A stretch of DNA of 45,520 nt. It comes from Cryomorphaceae bacterium ASP10-05a. GTDB taxonomy: Bacteria; Bacteroidota; Bacteroidia; Flavobacteriales_D; Sanyastnellaceae. Made by a program: the position numbers and the translations under genes. The notes beneath the pieces were generated by a model, which did not search any database, was not told the origin of the DNA, and saw nothing but the letters and a program-made list of their open reading frames with translations. How positions within the stretch are numbered: position 1 is the first letter of the stretch; each line of letters starts with the position of its first letter. The DNA lies in contig LAQC01000012.1 of assembly GCA_000981645.1 (NCBI GenBank), forward strand, positions 1-45,520, in the 5' to 3' direction. Of the stretch, positions 34,480 through 42,827 are shown in pieces.

Positions 34480-35526
34480 TTATTTGAATTCTCCGGAATC
34501 TACATCTTTAATAAATTTAATCAATCCAGTGAAGAATGTTTCAGGGTCGTCAAATTGGGAGCAATGGCTTCCGTTTGTCGTTACACTTCTGCCATTTTGC
34601 ACCGCTGTAGACATCCATTCCATGTATTTTGGATCCATCGTATCGTGTGTAGCGCCAAGCATTAGGGTGGGTGTCTTAATTTCTTGGAGTCTATTAGAGA
34701 CATCCCAATTTTTTAAGGTAGCATTTCCTGTCATGCCAAATTCACTGTGCCCCTGCATGTAAATATAAATATTGGGGTTTAGGTGTTCTAGGCATGAGCT
34801 CATTGAATGTGGCCATTCATTTAAAGGCTTTCTCAATATATGTTCAGTATAATAATGATTCATTAAAAGTTCACTATACCTCGGGTTATCGAAATCGTTA
34901 TTAGCCTCCATATCCATGATTTCTTTGAGCACTTCAGGATTCATCTGTGGGCCTAAAACTTCAGTGGCATATTTACCGTATTCTGGAGCGCTTGCCATCA
35001 TATTGGAAATGATGAGTCCTTTTAAATTATCCTGATATTTTAAGGCATATTCCATAGCCAAAATCCCACCCCATGATTGGCCGAGCAGGTAAAAATTATC
35101 TTTGTTAAGGTTTAGGGCCTTTCTTACTTGTTCTACTTCTTCCACAAAATGCTCGGTAGTCCATAGCGTGGAATCATTTGGTTTATCGCTGTAATATGAA
35201 TCGAGTTGATCGTAGTAGATGTACTCAATTTCTTCATTCGGAAGATAGCCTTCAAAGTTTCCGAATTGTTCATGAGTACAGCCTGGGCCACCATGAAGCA
35301 GTAGTACACGCATTTTAGGATTGTTTCCCATACGTTTGGTGTAGACATTAAATGTACCTTTTGAGGTCTCTATAGGAATCATTTTAACACCACCCGTAGC
35401 TTGGTCGTCACTATTGGAATAGTCGAAATAACTGCTGCCTTTTATAGTGGTAATTGGCTTTTTCTCATTACTGGAACATCCTCCTAAAGTAAATAGGGCA
35501 AAAGCAATTAATATTAAATTTCTCAT
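34480..35526 (-). CDS. Lipoprotein proline iminopeptidase-family (S33) hydrolase
   Basis: A 348-residue alpha/beta hydrolase of the S33 group, which removes N-terminal proline or related residues from short peptides. The lipoprotein signal ends in LGGC (Cys17), so it is probably anchored in an envelope membrane. The oxyanion motif is HGGPG (78-82), the nucleophile elbow GQSWGG with Ser151, the acid D295 in GATHD and the base H321 in GSHCSQFDDPE; the triad is complete. A Ser/Asp-rich linker follows the lipobox. It stands alone; substrate class is inferred from the family. Confidence 0.9.
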   Translation of the reverse strand: MRNLILIAFALFTLGGCSSNEKKPITTIKGSSYFDYSNSDDQATGGVKMIPIETSKGTFNVYTKRMGNNPKMRVLLLHGGPGCTHEQFGNFEGYLPNEEIEYIYYDQLDSYYSDKPNDSTLWTTEHFVEEVEQVRKALNLNKDNFYLLGQSWGGILAMEYALKYQDNLKGLIISNMMASAPEYGKYATEVLGPQMNPEVLKEIMDMEANNDFDNPRYSELLMNHYYTEHILRKPLNEWPHSMSSCLEHLNPNIYIYMQGHSEFGMTGNATLKNWDVSNRLQEIKTPTLMLGATHDTMDPKYMEWMSTAVQNGRSVTTNGSHCSQFDDPETFFTGLIKFIKDVDSGEFK

Positions 35527-35933
35527 GGTTTAACTTAGTTTCTGTTTGTTTGTGAGCCATAGCGCTCATGTATCTGTAACGTTCTGTATTAAGCGGCAAA
35601 GATTCTCCTGAACTAATCCATGTCAATTAGCACATTCGTAATTCAAATGTAAAGAACTGTACCTGAACTACCATTATATAAACCTCTTCTTAGGCAAAGG
35701 GCCTATTTAGCCACCAAGAGAAAAAGCAGCATACCAATTACCGGGCGTTGCGCTGAGCTTTTGTCGAAATATGCGATAGGGTCCCAGAATGAAGTGTAGC
35801 CTCACCGCGCCTCATTAGTGTTTAAGTGTTAGTTGGATGTTTTTTATATTCGACACCCTGTATTAGCCTGTTTCTGCCTTTGCACTATCAGCTACTAATA
35901 TCATGGTGTATTCATTTATCAAACAATAGCCAT
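35527..35933. other. Intergenic region with a REP-like element
   Basis: About 407 bases between the hydrolase start and the DAHP synthase stop, both on the minus strand. It contains a minus-strand REP-like copy at 35741-35780 and otherwise no recognisable gene or RNA. The promoter of the hydrolase gene should lie in its first 150 bases. Confidence 0.5.
35741..35780 (-). repeat. REP-like intergenic repeat, copy 3
   Basis: Read on the minus strand it carries TTTCGACAAAAGCTCAGCGC followed by AACGCCCGG. This is the same TTCGACA...CTCAG core as in copies 1 and 2 with a different right end, so it is a more distant member of the same class. Confidence 0.55.
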
Positions 35934-37007
35934 TTATGAATTCATAATCCCCTCCTGGTTGTCTATACTTTCATCATGCACCGCTCTGAGGTAATTGGTA
36001 ATGAACTCTGAACTGAGCCCATACTTTTCGGCTTTCTTTAATGATTCAGAAAATATACGGTTCCACCGTTCATTCTGGAGTATAGTAATGCCCTCTGTCT
36101 TTTTAAATTGTCCTATCTGTTTCACCACCTTCATACGGTCTGATAGGAGAGAGAATAGCTGCGCATCTATAGCATCTATTTCGGTTCTCCACTGCAGTAT
36201 GGATTGCTCGTATCCTGGAGTAGTAAAGTTGCGCTCCCGCAGCACCAGTGAGTCTATCAACTCCGCATACACCTCGGGCACTATCTGCTGTGCCGCATCA
36301 CTCCACGCTTCATCTGGTGTAATGTGAGATTCTACCATCAGCCCATCGAAGTTTAGGTCCATAGCTTTCTGTGCCACGCGTAGCAATAGGTCTCTTCTTC
36401 CACAAATATGACTCGGATCATTAATCAACGGAATATCTGGTCGGAGTCTTCTCATTTCTATGGGCAACTGCCACAGCGGTTTATTCCTATAGATACTCTG
36501 GCTATAATCAGAAAAGCCTCTATGTATACCCGCTAATTGTGTTATTCCTGCCTTCTCGAATCGTTCTATTCCACCCAACCATAGCGCTAAATCTGGATTG
36601 ATAGGGTTCTTTACCATGATAGGAATATCAACTCCAGTTACCGCATCTGCTATATCCTGGACAGAAAACGGATTCACGGTAGTTCTAGCACCCACCCACA
36701 GCACATCCACTCCATGCTTCATGGCTAGTTCTGCATGCTTAGAGTTGGCTACTTCCACACAGGTTTTAAGCCCAGTAATTTCTTTAGCCTTAGTGAGCCA
36801 TGGAAGGCCTACTTCTCCCACGCCTTCAAAAGAATTAGGCCGCGTACGGGGTTTCCAAATCCCAGCCCTAAGCAAATCTATTTTACCAGTAGCTTTTAAT
36901 CTTATAGCAGTTTCCACCACCTGCTCCTCAGTTTCCGCACTACATGGGCCAGCTATAAGGAAAGGGCTTTTCTCTGTTGACTTCTTGAATAAAATTGATT
37001 CTTTCAT
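35934..37007 (-). CDS. Bifunctional DAHP synthase / chorismate mutase (type II)
   Basis: A 357-residue fusion enzyme of aromatic amino-acid synthesis. Residues 1-260 are a class I-beta DAHP synthase (KDO8P-synthase-like barrel) with FLIAGPCSAETEEQV, then GIWKPRTRPNSFEG and NDPSHICGRRDLL, making DAHP from PEP and erythrose-4-phosphate. Residues 265-350 are an all-helical AroQ chorismate mutase (WRTEIDAIDAQLFSLLSDR), converting chorismate to prephenate. The fusion with a C-terminal mutase is standard in Bacteroidota. No other aro or phe gene is adjacent here, although the next upstream gene is in the same direction about 230 bases away. Confidence 0.93.
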   Translation of the reverse strand: MKESILFKKSTEKSPFLIAGPCSAETEEQVVETAIRLKATGKIDLLRAGIWKPRTRPNSFEGVGEVGLPWLTKAKEITGLKTCVEVANSKHAELAMKHGVDVLWVGARTTVNPFSVQDIADAVTGVDIPIMVKNPINPDLALWLGGIERFEKAGITQLAGIHRGFSDYSQSIYRNKPLWQLPIEMRRLRPDIPLINDPSHICGRRDLLLRVAQKAMDLNFDGLMVESHITPDEAWSDAAQQIVPEVYAELIDSLVLRERNFTTPGYEQSILQWRTEIDAIDAQLFSLLSDRMKVVKQIGQFKKTEGITILQNERWNRIFSESLKKAEKYGLSSEFITNYLRAVHDESIDNQEGIMNS

Positions 37008-37016
37008 ACTTTGAAG

Positions 37017-37230
37017 GACAATTAATTGACAATTGATAATGGACAGTTGACAACCCCAAAATTAACGGCAAGCTTGAAATTAGAATTCACGATAGGGTTA
37101 TTTTTTATTAGTAGATGTGAATTTAATTCTAGGTGTCATCATATTTATTACTCTTAACTGGCTTTGCCTAAGTTAAATTATTAATTCAGGATTAACCATT
37201 CAGCCATCAACCATTAAAAATTCAACATTA
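37017..37230. repeat. Degenerate short AT-rich reiterations
   Basis: The 227-base space between two minus-strand genes has imperfect reiterations at both ends: ATTAATTGACAATTGATAAT with TGGACAGTTGAC near 37017-37052, and CATTCAGCCATCAACCATTA with CATTAATAATT near 37195-37230. Such TGACAATT- and CATTAA-type strings recur in intergenic DNA of many Bacteroidota. Confidence 0.45.
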
Positions 37231-37234
37231 ATAA

Positions 37235-38416
37235 TTATTCAAAGTCAGGATGAAAACTCATATCACCATCTGCCAAGTGTCTGAGAAGAGGAGAGCATCT
37301 GTATCTATCTTCTCTGTAAGTATCATAAAGATTATCGAGCATGTCTACGCATTCTTCTATGCCTATATCATCTGCCCATTGAAGTAATCCCTTTGGATAG
37401 TTCACCCCTTTAGTCATAGCTAAATCTATATCTTCGGCAGAAGCTATATTGAGGTAAAGCGCATCGGCAGCCTCATTAATCAGCATGATTACTATTCTAT
37501 CCACTATATAGTGGTGTAGAGATTCACTTAGAACTATTTCTGGTTCAACCGCGCTCTCAGCGTAATCGAAATACCCTCTTCCAGACTTACGTCCTAACCA
37601 TCCAGCATCAGAATGTGCTTTTTGAGTAAAGCTAGGTTTATATCTAGGGTCGAAATAGAAAGCCGTAAATACAGATTCTGTCACCGCATAGTTTACATCA
37701 TTCCCTATGAAATCCATTAATTGGAAAGGCCCCATTTTAAAACCACCCACTTCTCTCATCGCGTGATCTATAGTAGCAAATCCTACTGGTCCTGAAGGAA
37801 CTATTCCCTCTTCATAAATTCTTAAAGCTTCACCATAAAAAGGTCTAGCCACCCTGTTCACTATAAATCCAGGAGTATCTTTAGCCATCACGGTCACTTT
37901 TCCCCAAGAATCTATCAGTGCTTTTGATTTCTCTATTACAGGAGCAGCGGTTTGCAACGCTGGAATAATCTCCACCAATGGCATAAGAGGAGCTGGATTA
38001 AAGAAATGAATTCCTATAACTCGCTCGGGTTTATTACAAGCTGCCGCTATGGCACTTATAGATAATGAAGAAGTATTAGTGGCAAGAATACAATCCTCGC
38101 CAACTATTTTCTCTAACCATCTAAACACCTCTTTCTTTACCTCTAGGCTCTCCACTATAGCTTCTATTACTAGGTTACAGTGCTCTAAGTCCTCAGCTTT
38201 AGAAGTGAAATGAACATTTTTAAGTATGTTATCTGCCTGTTCCTGAGTGCGCTTATCCTTGGCTACTAGCTTTTTCATTAAAGCCTTAAGCTTGTCAGAT
38301 GCTGTCTGCAGCGCCTCATCTCTATTGTCATTTACGTAGACCACGCATCCGTTTTCTGCCGCTACTTGCGCTATTCCGCTACCCATGGCTCCCGAGCCGA
38401 TTATTCCTATAGTCAT
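37235..38416 (-). CDS. 3-hydroxyacyl-CoA dehydrogenase
   Basis: A 393-residue NAD-dependent dehydrogenase that oxidises 3-hydroxyacyl-CoA to 3-ketoacyl-CoA. It opens with the Rossmann motif GIIGSGAMGSGIAQVAAENG, has the catalytic-histidine block GIHFFNPAPLMPLVEI and the DTPGFIVNRVARPFYGEA block, and carries two 3HCDH C-terminal domains (the second containing TKGVNYPKGLLQWAD). This two-domain layout is typical of PaaH/Hbd-type enzymes. ATG at 38416 is chosen over a TTG two codons upstream, since MTIGIIG is the usual opening. Role in beta-oxidation or phenylacetate breakdown cannot be decided, as no pathway partners are near. Confidence 0.9.
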   Translation of the reverse strand: MTIGIIGSGAMGSGIAQVAAENGCVVYVNDNRDEALQTASDKLKALMKKLVAKDKRTQEQADNILKNVHFTSKAEDLEHCNLVIEAIVESLEVKKEVFRWLEKIVGEDCILATNTSSLSISAIAAACNKPERVIGIHFFNPAPLMPLVEIIPALQTAAPVIEKSKALIDSWGKVTVMAKDTPGFIVNRVARPFYGEALRIYEEGIVPSGPVGFATIDHAMREVGGFKMGPFQLMDFIGNDVNYAVTESVFTAFYFDPRYKPSFTQKAHSDAGWLGRKSGRGYFDYAESAVEPEIVLSESLHHYIVDRIVIMLINEAADALYLNIASAEDIDLAMTKGVNYPKGLLQWADDIGIEECVDMLDNLYDTYREDRYRCSPLLRHLADGDMSFHPDFE

Positions 38417-38559
38417 TAACAAAATTTTTATGCGAAGGTAATTCCTTCTGAGTTTTCAATTCTTAGTTTTAAAGTGATTTTTTTAACTGCTGCCATTACA
38501 GCTTTTGGCATACATTTAGCGTTGCAATCGATGTACAATTAATTAAAAAAGTAAAAGTC

Positions 38560-39330
38560 ATGAAATTAACCCTCATATTATGTTTATTCTCATTTCAGTT
38601 ATCAGCAGCCAATGGCTCTGTAGTTGCAGGTTTAAGTACCTATGAGGTTGCACAGCTAGAAGAAGCTGCGCTACCAGCACCTTTAGTGGGTTTCAGTCAT
38701 GCCCCATTAGATGCTATGCTTAGAAAATATGTGTCGGCCACAGGAAAAGTAGATTATGCCAGTTTTAAAAATGACCCTACAATAGCCCGTTATTTAGGTA
38801 TGTTGGAATCTGCCTCTCCATCTGTTATGAGTGAAAATGAAGAAAAGGCATTTTGGATTAATGTTTATAACATCTATACCATAAAATTGATCATCGATAA
38901 TAAGCTACCGAAAAGCATAAAGGATATAGGATCTCCGTGGGATAAGAAGTTTATAAAAATAGCAGGAGAAACGTATAGCCTGAACCAAGTAGAAAATGAA
39001 ATTCTAAGGCCTAAGTTTAAAGATGCCAGAGTTCACTTCGCCATCAATTGTGCTTCTGTGAGTTGTCCTAAGTTGCACAATGCAGCATTTACGGCCTCCA
39101 ATATAGAAGCTAAATTAGAACAGCTAACTCGTGAGTTCGTGAATGATTCAGTTATGAATGAGCTTAGCTCGGGTAGAATTAAAATATCCAATATTTTTGA
39201 TTGGTACGGAGTAGACTTTAAGCAGTCAGGAACAGTCATAGATTGGCTAAACCAGTATTCCGATGTTAAGATTGATGGGGATGCTAAAATTGGATATAAG
39301 AGTTATAATTGGGATTTGAATATACGCTAG
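38560..39330 (+). CDS. DUF547 secreted protein
   Basis: A 256-residue secreted protein with a signal peptide (about 1-17) and one DUF547 domain over about 50-235, seen as EKAFWINVYNIYTIKLIIDN, then SLNQVENEILRPKFKDARVH and FAINCASVSCPKL. DUF547 has a papain-like fold in some analyses; the CASVSC block contains candidate nucleophile cysteines. Biochemical function is unknown. DUF547 genes are often seen near arsenosugar-type clusters in Bacteroidota, and this one lies about 1.7 kb upstream of such a cluster on the same strand. A GCGTTGCAA copy is 32 bases before the start. Confidence 0.85.
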   Translation: MKLTLILCLFSFQLSAANGSVVAGLSTYEVAQLEEAALPAPLVGFSHAPLDAMLRKYVSATGKVDYASFKNDPTIARYLGMLESASPSVMSENEEKAFWINVYNIYTIKLIIDNKLPKSIKDIGSPWDKKFIKIAGETYSLNQVENEILRPKFKDARVHFAINCASVSCPKLHNAAFTASNIEAKLEQLTREFVNDSVMNELSSGRIKISNIFDWYGVDFKQSGTVIDWLNQYSDVKIDGDAKIGYKSYNWDLNIR

Positions 39331-39397
39331 CACAGCGGTATAATTATGGAGAAGGGTCTGTTTATCCTGCCCCTTGTGGGTTTTAAAAAAAAAGAAA

Positions 39398-40105
39398 ATG
39401 GAAGAAGCGTTAGATTATAAATATGTACTTCTGCGTAATGCAGATGCAGTAACTCGTACTGAGTTTGTGAAGAATACCTATAAGCATCTAGCAGGAGCGG
39501 TTTTGGCTTTTATCGCAGTAGAGACCATCCTACTCAGTATGCCATGGGCTACTGCTTTAGCTCAAGCCTTGGTAAGCAGCGGAACCTCGTGGCTTTTAGT
39601 CCTAGGAGGGTTTATGTTCATTACTAATTATGCAGAGAAGATGGCTAGAAAATCTCATGATAGGAGCAAGCAGTATCAGGGGTTAGCATTATATGTAGTA
39701 GCCGAGGCTATTATATTCTTACCTCTTATTATGATGGCTATTTCTGCAGGAGGCGGAACAGCTTTGATACAGCAGGCAGGACTAATCACCCTGGCATTAT
39801 TTGGAGGATTAAGTTTGGTGGTGCTCAAAACAGGAAAAGATTTTTCATTCTTAAAAACAGCATTGACAGTAGGTGGGTTTGTAGCCATGGGTTTAATTCT
39901 GGCAGGTGCTATTTTTGGTTTTAACTTAGGGTTAGCATTTTCGGGTGGAATGGTAGTATTAGCTTCAGGTTCTATTCTATACCAGACCTCCAATATGGTT
40001 CACAAGTATTCTACAGATCAGCATGTAGCTGCGGCATTAGGGTTGTTTGCTTCGGTAATGTTACTTTTCTGGTACATACTAAGTATTTTAATGAGCAGAG
40101 ATTAG
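39398..40105 (+). CDS. Bax inhibitor-1/YccA family membrane protein
   Basis: A 235-residue protein with seven membrane segments and the Bax inhibitor-1 (BI-1/YccA) fold, a pH-sensitive calcium-leak channel family. It begins with a short cytoplasmic stretch containing RTEFVKNTYKHLAGAV, has the KHDRSKQYQGLALYVVAEA-like loop (here SHDRSKQYQGLALYVVAEA), and ends with YHK-like acidic-poor tail LFWYILSILMSRD. The ATG at 39398 is used because the upstream TTG extension is only lysine-rich. Ion specificity in bacteria is not established for this member. Confidence 0.85.
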   Translation: MEEALDYKYVLLRNADAVTRTEFVKNTYKHLAGAVLAFIAVETILLSMPWATALAQALVSSGTSWLLVLGGFMFITNYAEKMARKSHDRSKQYQGLALYVVAEAIIFLPLIMMAISAGGGTALIQQAGLITLALFGGLSLVVLKTGKDFSFLKTALTVGGFVAMGLILAGAIFGFNLGLAFSGGMVVLASGSILYQTSNMVHKYSTDQHVAAALGLFASVMLLFWYILSILMSRD

Positions 40106-40317
40106 GCGTTTCTTAAACGGGGTGTTATGAAGGGTGAGTCTCCATTTATATCAAGGGGACTGTGCTAATACAGAAGCTGACGAGTTTGGCTTTAACCTCT
40201 ATAGGTCAGAAAAGATGACGTAAGAATATCGAGCGCTTTATGGCGGTATTCAGCTAGAATAATTTACAATTAGCCATTGCTTCCAGGTAGGCAGGGTTTA
40301 CTATTAATAATTAAAAA

Positions 40318-40653
40318 ATGAGCGATAGCTATTATGATCCTAAGGATCTAAGAAATTTTGGGAAGATTACTGAATGGCAAAAAGAACTAGGAGAAAAGTT
40401 CTTTGATTGGTACGGGGCAGTGTTTGCAGAAGGCGCTCTTTCTGCCAGAGAAAAGTCATTAATAGCTCTAGCAGTAGCACATTCTGAGAGTTGTCCATAT
40501 TGTATAGATGCTTACAGTAAAGACGCGTTGCAACGCGGAATCTCTAAGGAAGAAATGATGGAAGCGGTGCATGTAGCAGGAGCCATAAAAAGTGGCGCTA
40601 CCATGGTGCATAGCGTACAGATGATGAATAAGGTAAATAAATTAAGTATGTAA
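40318..40653 (+). CDS. Arsenosugar biosynthesis-associated peroxidase-like (AhpD/CMD) protein
   Basis: A 111-residue carboxymuconolactone-decarboxylase/AhpD-like protein. The redox CxxC is present at C59-C62 in HSESCPYCIDAYSKDA, next to His55, as in alkylhydroperoxidase D. It is short, single-domain, and separated from arsS by one base. Members of this subfamily are regularly encoded next to ArsS radical-SAM genes and are named for that association; the reaction is not known. The palindrome GCGTTGCAACGC lies within the gene (40525-40536) in codons for ALQR. Confidence 0.88.
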   Translation: MSDSYYDPKDLRNFGKITEWQKELGEKFFDWYGAVFAEGALSAREKSLIALAVAHSESCPYCIDAYSKDALQRGISKEEMMEAVHVAGAIKSGATMVHSVQMMNKVNKLSM

Positions 40654-40654
40654 T

Positions 40655-41710
40655 ATGGCTGTAAAATCATTACTAGCACGAAAAGATGACCTAGCTATAA
40701 CAGCCAATCAGCTTAGAAAACTGAACAGTGAGCCGTTTTCAAATGGTGAATTGGAGTCTTTTAAAAAGAAACTGGAGAAGCAGGGATTGTTTCCATTGAA
40801 GCCGACTGGCTTAGATGTCTTTCAGGTGAATGTGGGGTATATGTGTAATCAAGTGTGCTCTCACTGCCATGTAGATGCTGGTCCAGACAGAAAGGAGATC
40901 ATGACTACTGAGACCATGCAGCTTTGTATAGACGTATTAAAAGAGTCTGGAGCTAAAACCCTCGATTTAACAGGAGGAGCACCTGAGATGAATCCTAACT
41001 TTAGGTGGTTTGTAGAAGAGGCTTCTAAAGTAGGAGTAGAGGATTTTATAGTACGTTCAAACCTTACTATTATCCGCGCCAATAAAAAGTATTATGATTT
41101 ACCAGACTTTTTTAAGAAGCATAATATACACGTAATAAGCTCACTGCCTCATTATAAGCGTGGCAAAACGGACCAGCAGCGTGGAGACGGTGTTTTTGAT
41201 AAATCCATTAAAGCGTTGCAAACTCTAAATGATGTAGGTTATGGAATGCCCGGTTCAGACTTAAAGTTAGACCTAGTATACAACCCATCGGGAGCATTTT
41301 TACCTGGAGATCAGGCTGCGCTGGAGAGGGATTTTAAGGGAGCGCTTAAAGAAGATTTTGATATCGATTTTCATAGCCTATTCGCTATTACTAATCTGCC
41401 AGTGAGTAGGTTTTTAGAATACTTGGTAGCCAGCGGAAACTATGAGGACTATATGTATTCGCTGGTAGACGCTTATAATCCAGTGGCAGCAGAAGGAGTG
41501 ATGTGCAGAAATACGATATCCGTAAGTTGGGATGGTTATTTATTCGATTGTGATTTTAATCAGATGTTAGCTTTGCCCGTAAACGCGAAAGGGAAGCATT
41601 TAAAAGATTTTAATTTAGAAGACCTTAAGGAAAGAGATATTACTATTTCTCAGCATTGTTTTGGGTGTACGGCTGGAGCAGGCTCTAGTTGTCAGGGAAC
41701 GGTGGTTTAA
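40655..41710 (+). CDS. arsS: Arsenosugar biosynthesis radical SAM protein ArsS
   Basis: A 351-residue radical-SAM enzyme. The 4Fe-4S motif CNQVCSHCH (C64, C68, C71) binds the cluster that cleaves S-adenosylmethionine. It ends with the family-typical C-terminal cysteine block CFGCTAGAGSSCQGTVV. ArsS acts in forming the carbon-arsenic bond between a methylated arsenical and a ribosyl/adenosyl group, the key step of arsenosugar (oxo-arsenosugar) synthesis after ArsM. Here the codon at the C-terminal site is Cys, not selenocysteine. Tight spacing to its neighbours makes it the core of the cluster. Confidence 0.93.
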   Translation: MAVKSLLARKDDLAITANQLRKLNSEPFSNGELESFKKKLEKQGLFPLKPTGLDVFQVNVGYMCNQVCSHCHVDAGPDRKEIMTTETMQLCIDVLKESGAKTLDLTGGAPEMNPNFRWFVEEASKVGVEDFIVRSNLTIIRANKKYYDLPDFFKKHNIHVISSLPHYKRGKTDQQRGDGVFDKSIKALQTLNDVGYGMPGSDLKLDLVYNPSGAFLPGDQAALERDFKGALKEDFDIDFHSLFAITNLPVSRFLEYLVASGNYEDYMYSLVDAYNPVAAEGVMCRNTISVSWDGYLFDCDFNQMLALPVNAKGKHLKDFNLEDLKERDITISQHCFGCTAGAGSSCQGTVV

Positions 41711-41724
41711 TTAAACTTAAAAAG

Positions 41725-42204
41725 ATGAAGACTGTTTTCCAATTATTAGCTTTTATCCAAGTATCACTTATGGGCTGCACGCAGGGAACTTATGAGGAGA
41801 AGTTGGAGAGTTTATATAAAGGCACTGTAGAATTGGTGAAAGTAGATAGTTTACCACCAGGTGCCGTTCTTATAGATGCGAGAGAAAAGGAAGAATTTAC
41901 TGTTTCTCACATCCCCAACGCCATCTTCTCGGGTTACAAAGATTTTAACACAGAAGCGCTAAAAGATTTGTCTAAGTCAGACCCAATAGTGGTTTATTGT
42001 TCCGTAGGTTACAGAAGCGAACGCATAGGTGAAAAACTCCAGAGAATGGGCTTTTCGAACGTGTATAACCTCTATGGAGGAATCTTCGAATGGAAAAATA
42101 CTGGTAATGAAGTAGTGGATGCCGAAGGCTTACCTACCGAAAAAGTTCACGCTTATAATAAAAAGTGGGGGCAGTGGCTCACCTGTGGTGAAAAGGTATA
42201 TTAA
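41725..42204 (+). CDS. Rhodanese-domain lipoprotein
   Basis: A 159-residue protein with a lipoprotein signal peptide (lipobox SLMGC, Cys18) and one rhodanese domain (about 45-130). The active-site loop is VVYCSVGYRSE with Cys92, preceded by DAREKEEFTVSHIPNA and followed by the conserved LYGGIFEW. It should act as an envelope sulfurtransferase or sulfide/arsenic-thiol handling enzyme. The ATG at 41725 follows the arsS stop by 14 bases; an upstream TTG would overlap arsS and is unlikely. Placement inside an arsenosugar cluster hints at a link with thiolated arsenic, which is inference. Confidence 0.85.
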   Translation: MKTVFQLLAFIQVSLMGCTQGTYEEKLESLYKGTVELVKVDSLPPGAVLIDAREKEEFTVSHIPNAIFSGYKDFNTEALKDLSKSDPIVVYCSVGYRSERIGEKLQRMGFSNVYNLYGGIFEWKNTGNEVVDAEGLPTEKVHAYNKKWGQWLTCGEKVY

Positions 42205-42206
42205 AA

Positions 42207-42812
42207 ATGGAACATCATGTTTTAGCCATCATGGCTAAATCTCCCGAACAGGGAAAGGTAAAAACGAGATTAGCTAAATCCATAGGAGAGGAGAGTGCTT
42301 TGGCTGTTTATAAGAATTTATTGAATTACACGCTGAGAGAGGCTAACTGTGCGCTTTGGGAAACTACAGTTCACTGGGCAGGTAATCCTAAAAACGAAGT
42401 AAACATTTATGACTTTAACTCTACACCTCAAAAAGGGGAAGAGCTAGGAGAGAGAATGGAAAATGCTTTCGTTTTTGAATTTAAAGAAGGAGCAGAAAGG
42501 GTAGTGATGATAGGCGCAGACTGTGCTGAAATCACCCTCGGACACATAGAGAGGGCATTCGGTATGCTTAAACTACATGACGTAGTAATAGGTCCAGCTA
42601 CAGATGGAGGCTATTACCTTATAGCCATGAATGAAATGCATCCTGAGTTACTCAAAGATGTTCCTTGGAGCACAGACCATGTGCTGGAAATAACGAAGGA
42701 ATTAGCAGAAGAAAACCACTTAAGTGTGGGGTATTTAGAAACACTGAGCGATGTGGATCAGGCCTCTGATTTAGAGAGACACCCTTGGTTGATTAATGAG
42801 AAAAACGGATAA
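42207..42812 (+). CDS. TIGR04282-type arsenosugar biosynthesis glycosyltransferase (DUF2064)
   Basis: A 201-residue nucleotide-sugar transferase-like protein of the DUF2064/TIGR04282 family. The nucleotide-binding start is LAIMAKSPEQGKVKTRLA; further blocks are VVMIGADCAEITLGHIERAF, GPATDGGYYLIAM and DVPWSTDHVLE, with the DVDQASDLE motif near the end. The family name ties it to arsenosugar clusters, where it is thought to add the sugar part of the final product. Its ATG follows the rhodanese-gene stop by two bases, so it is in the same transcript. Confidence 0.88.
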   Translation: MEHHVLAIMAKSPEQGKVKTRLAKSIGEESALAVYKNLLNYTLREANCALWETTVHWAGNPKNEVNIYDFNSTPQKGEELGERMENAFVFEFKEGAERVVMIGADCAEITLGHIERAFGMLKLHDVVIGPATDGGYYLIAMNEMHPELLKDVPWSTDHVLEITKELAEENHLSVGYLETLSDVDQASDLERHPWLINEKNG

Positions 42813-42827
42813 ATAGAACATTACGCC

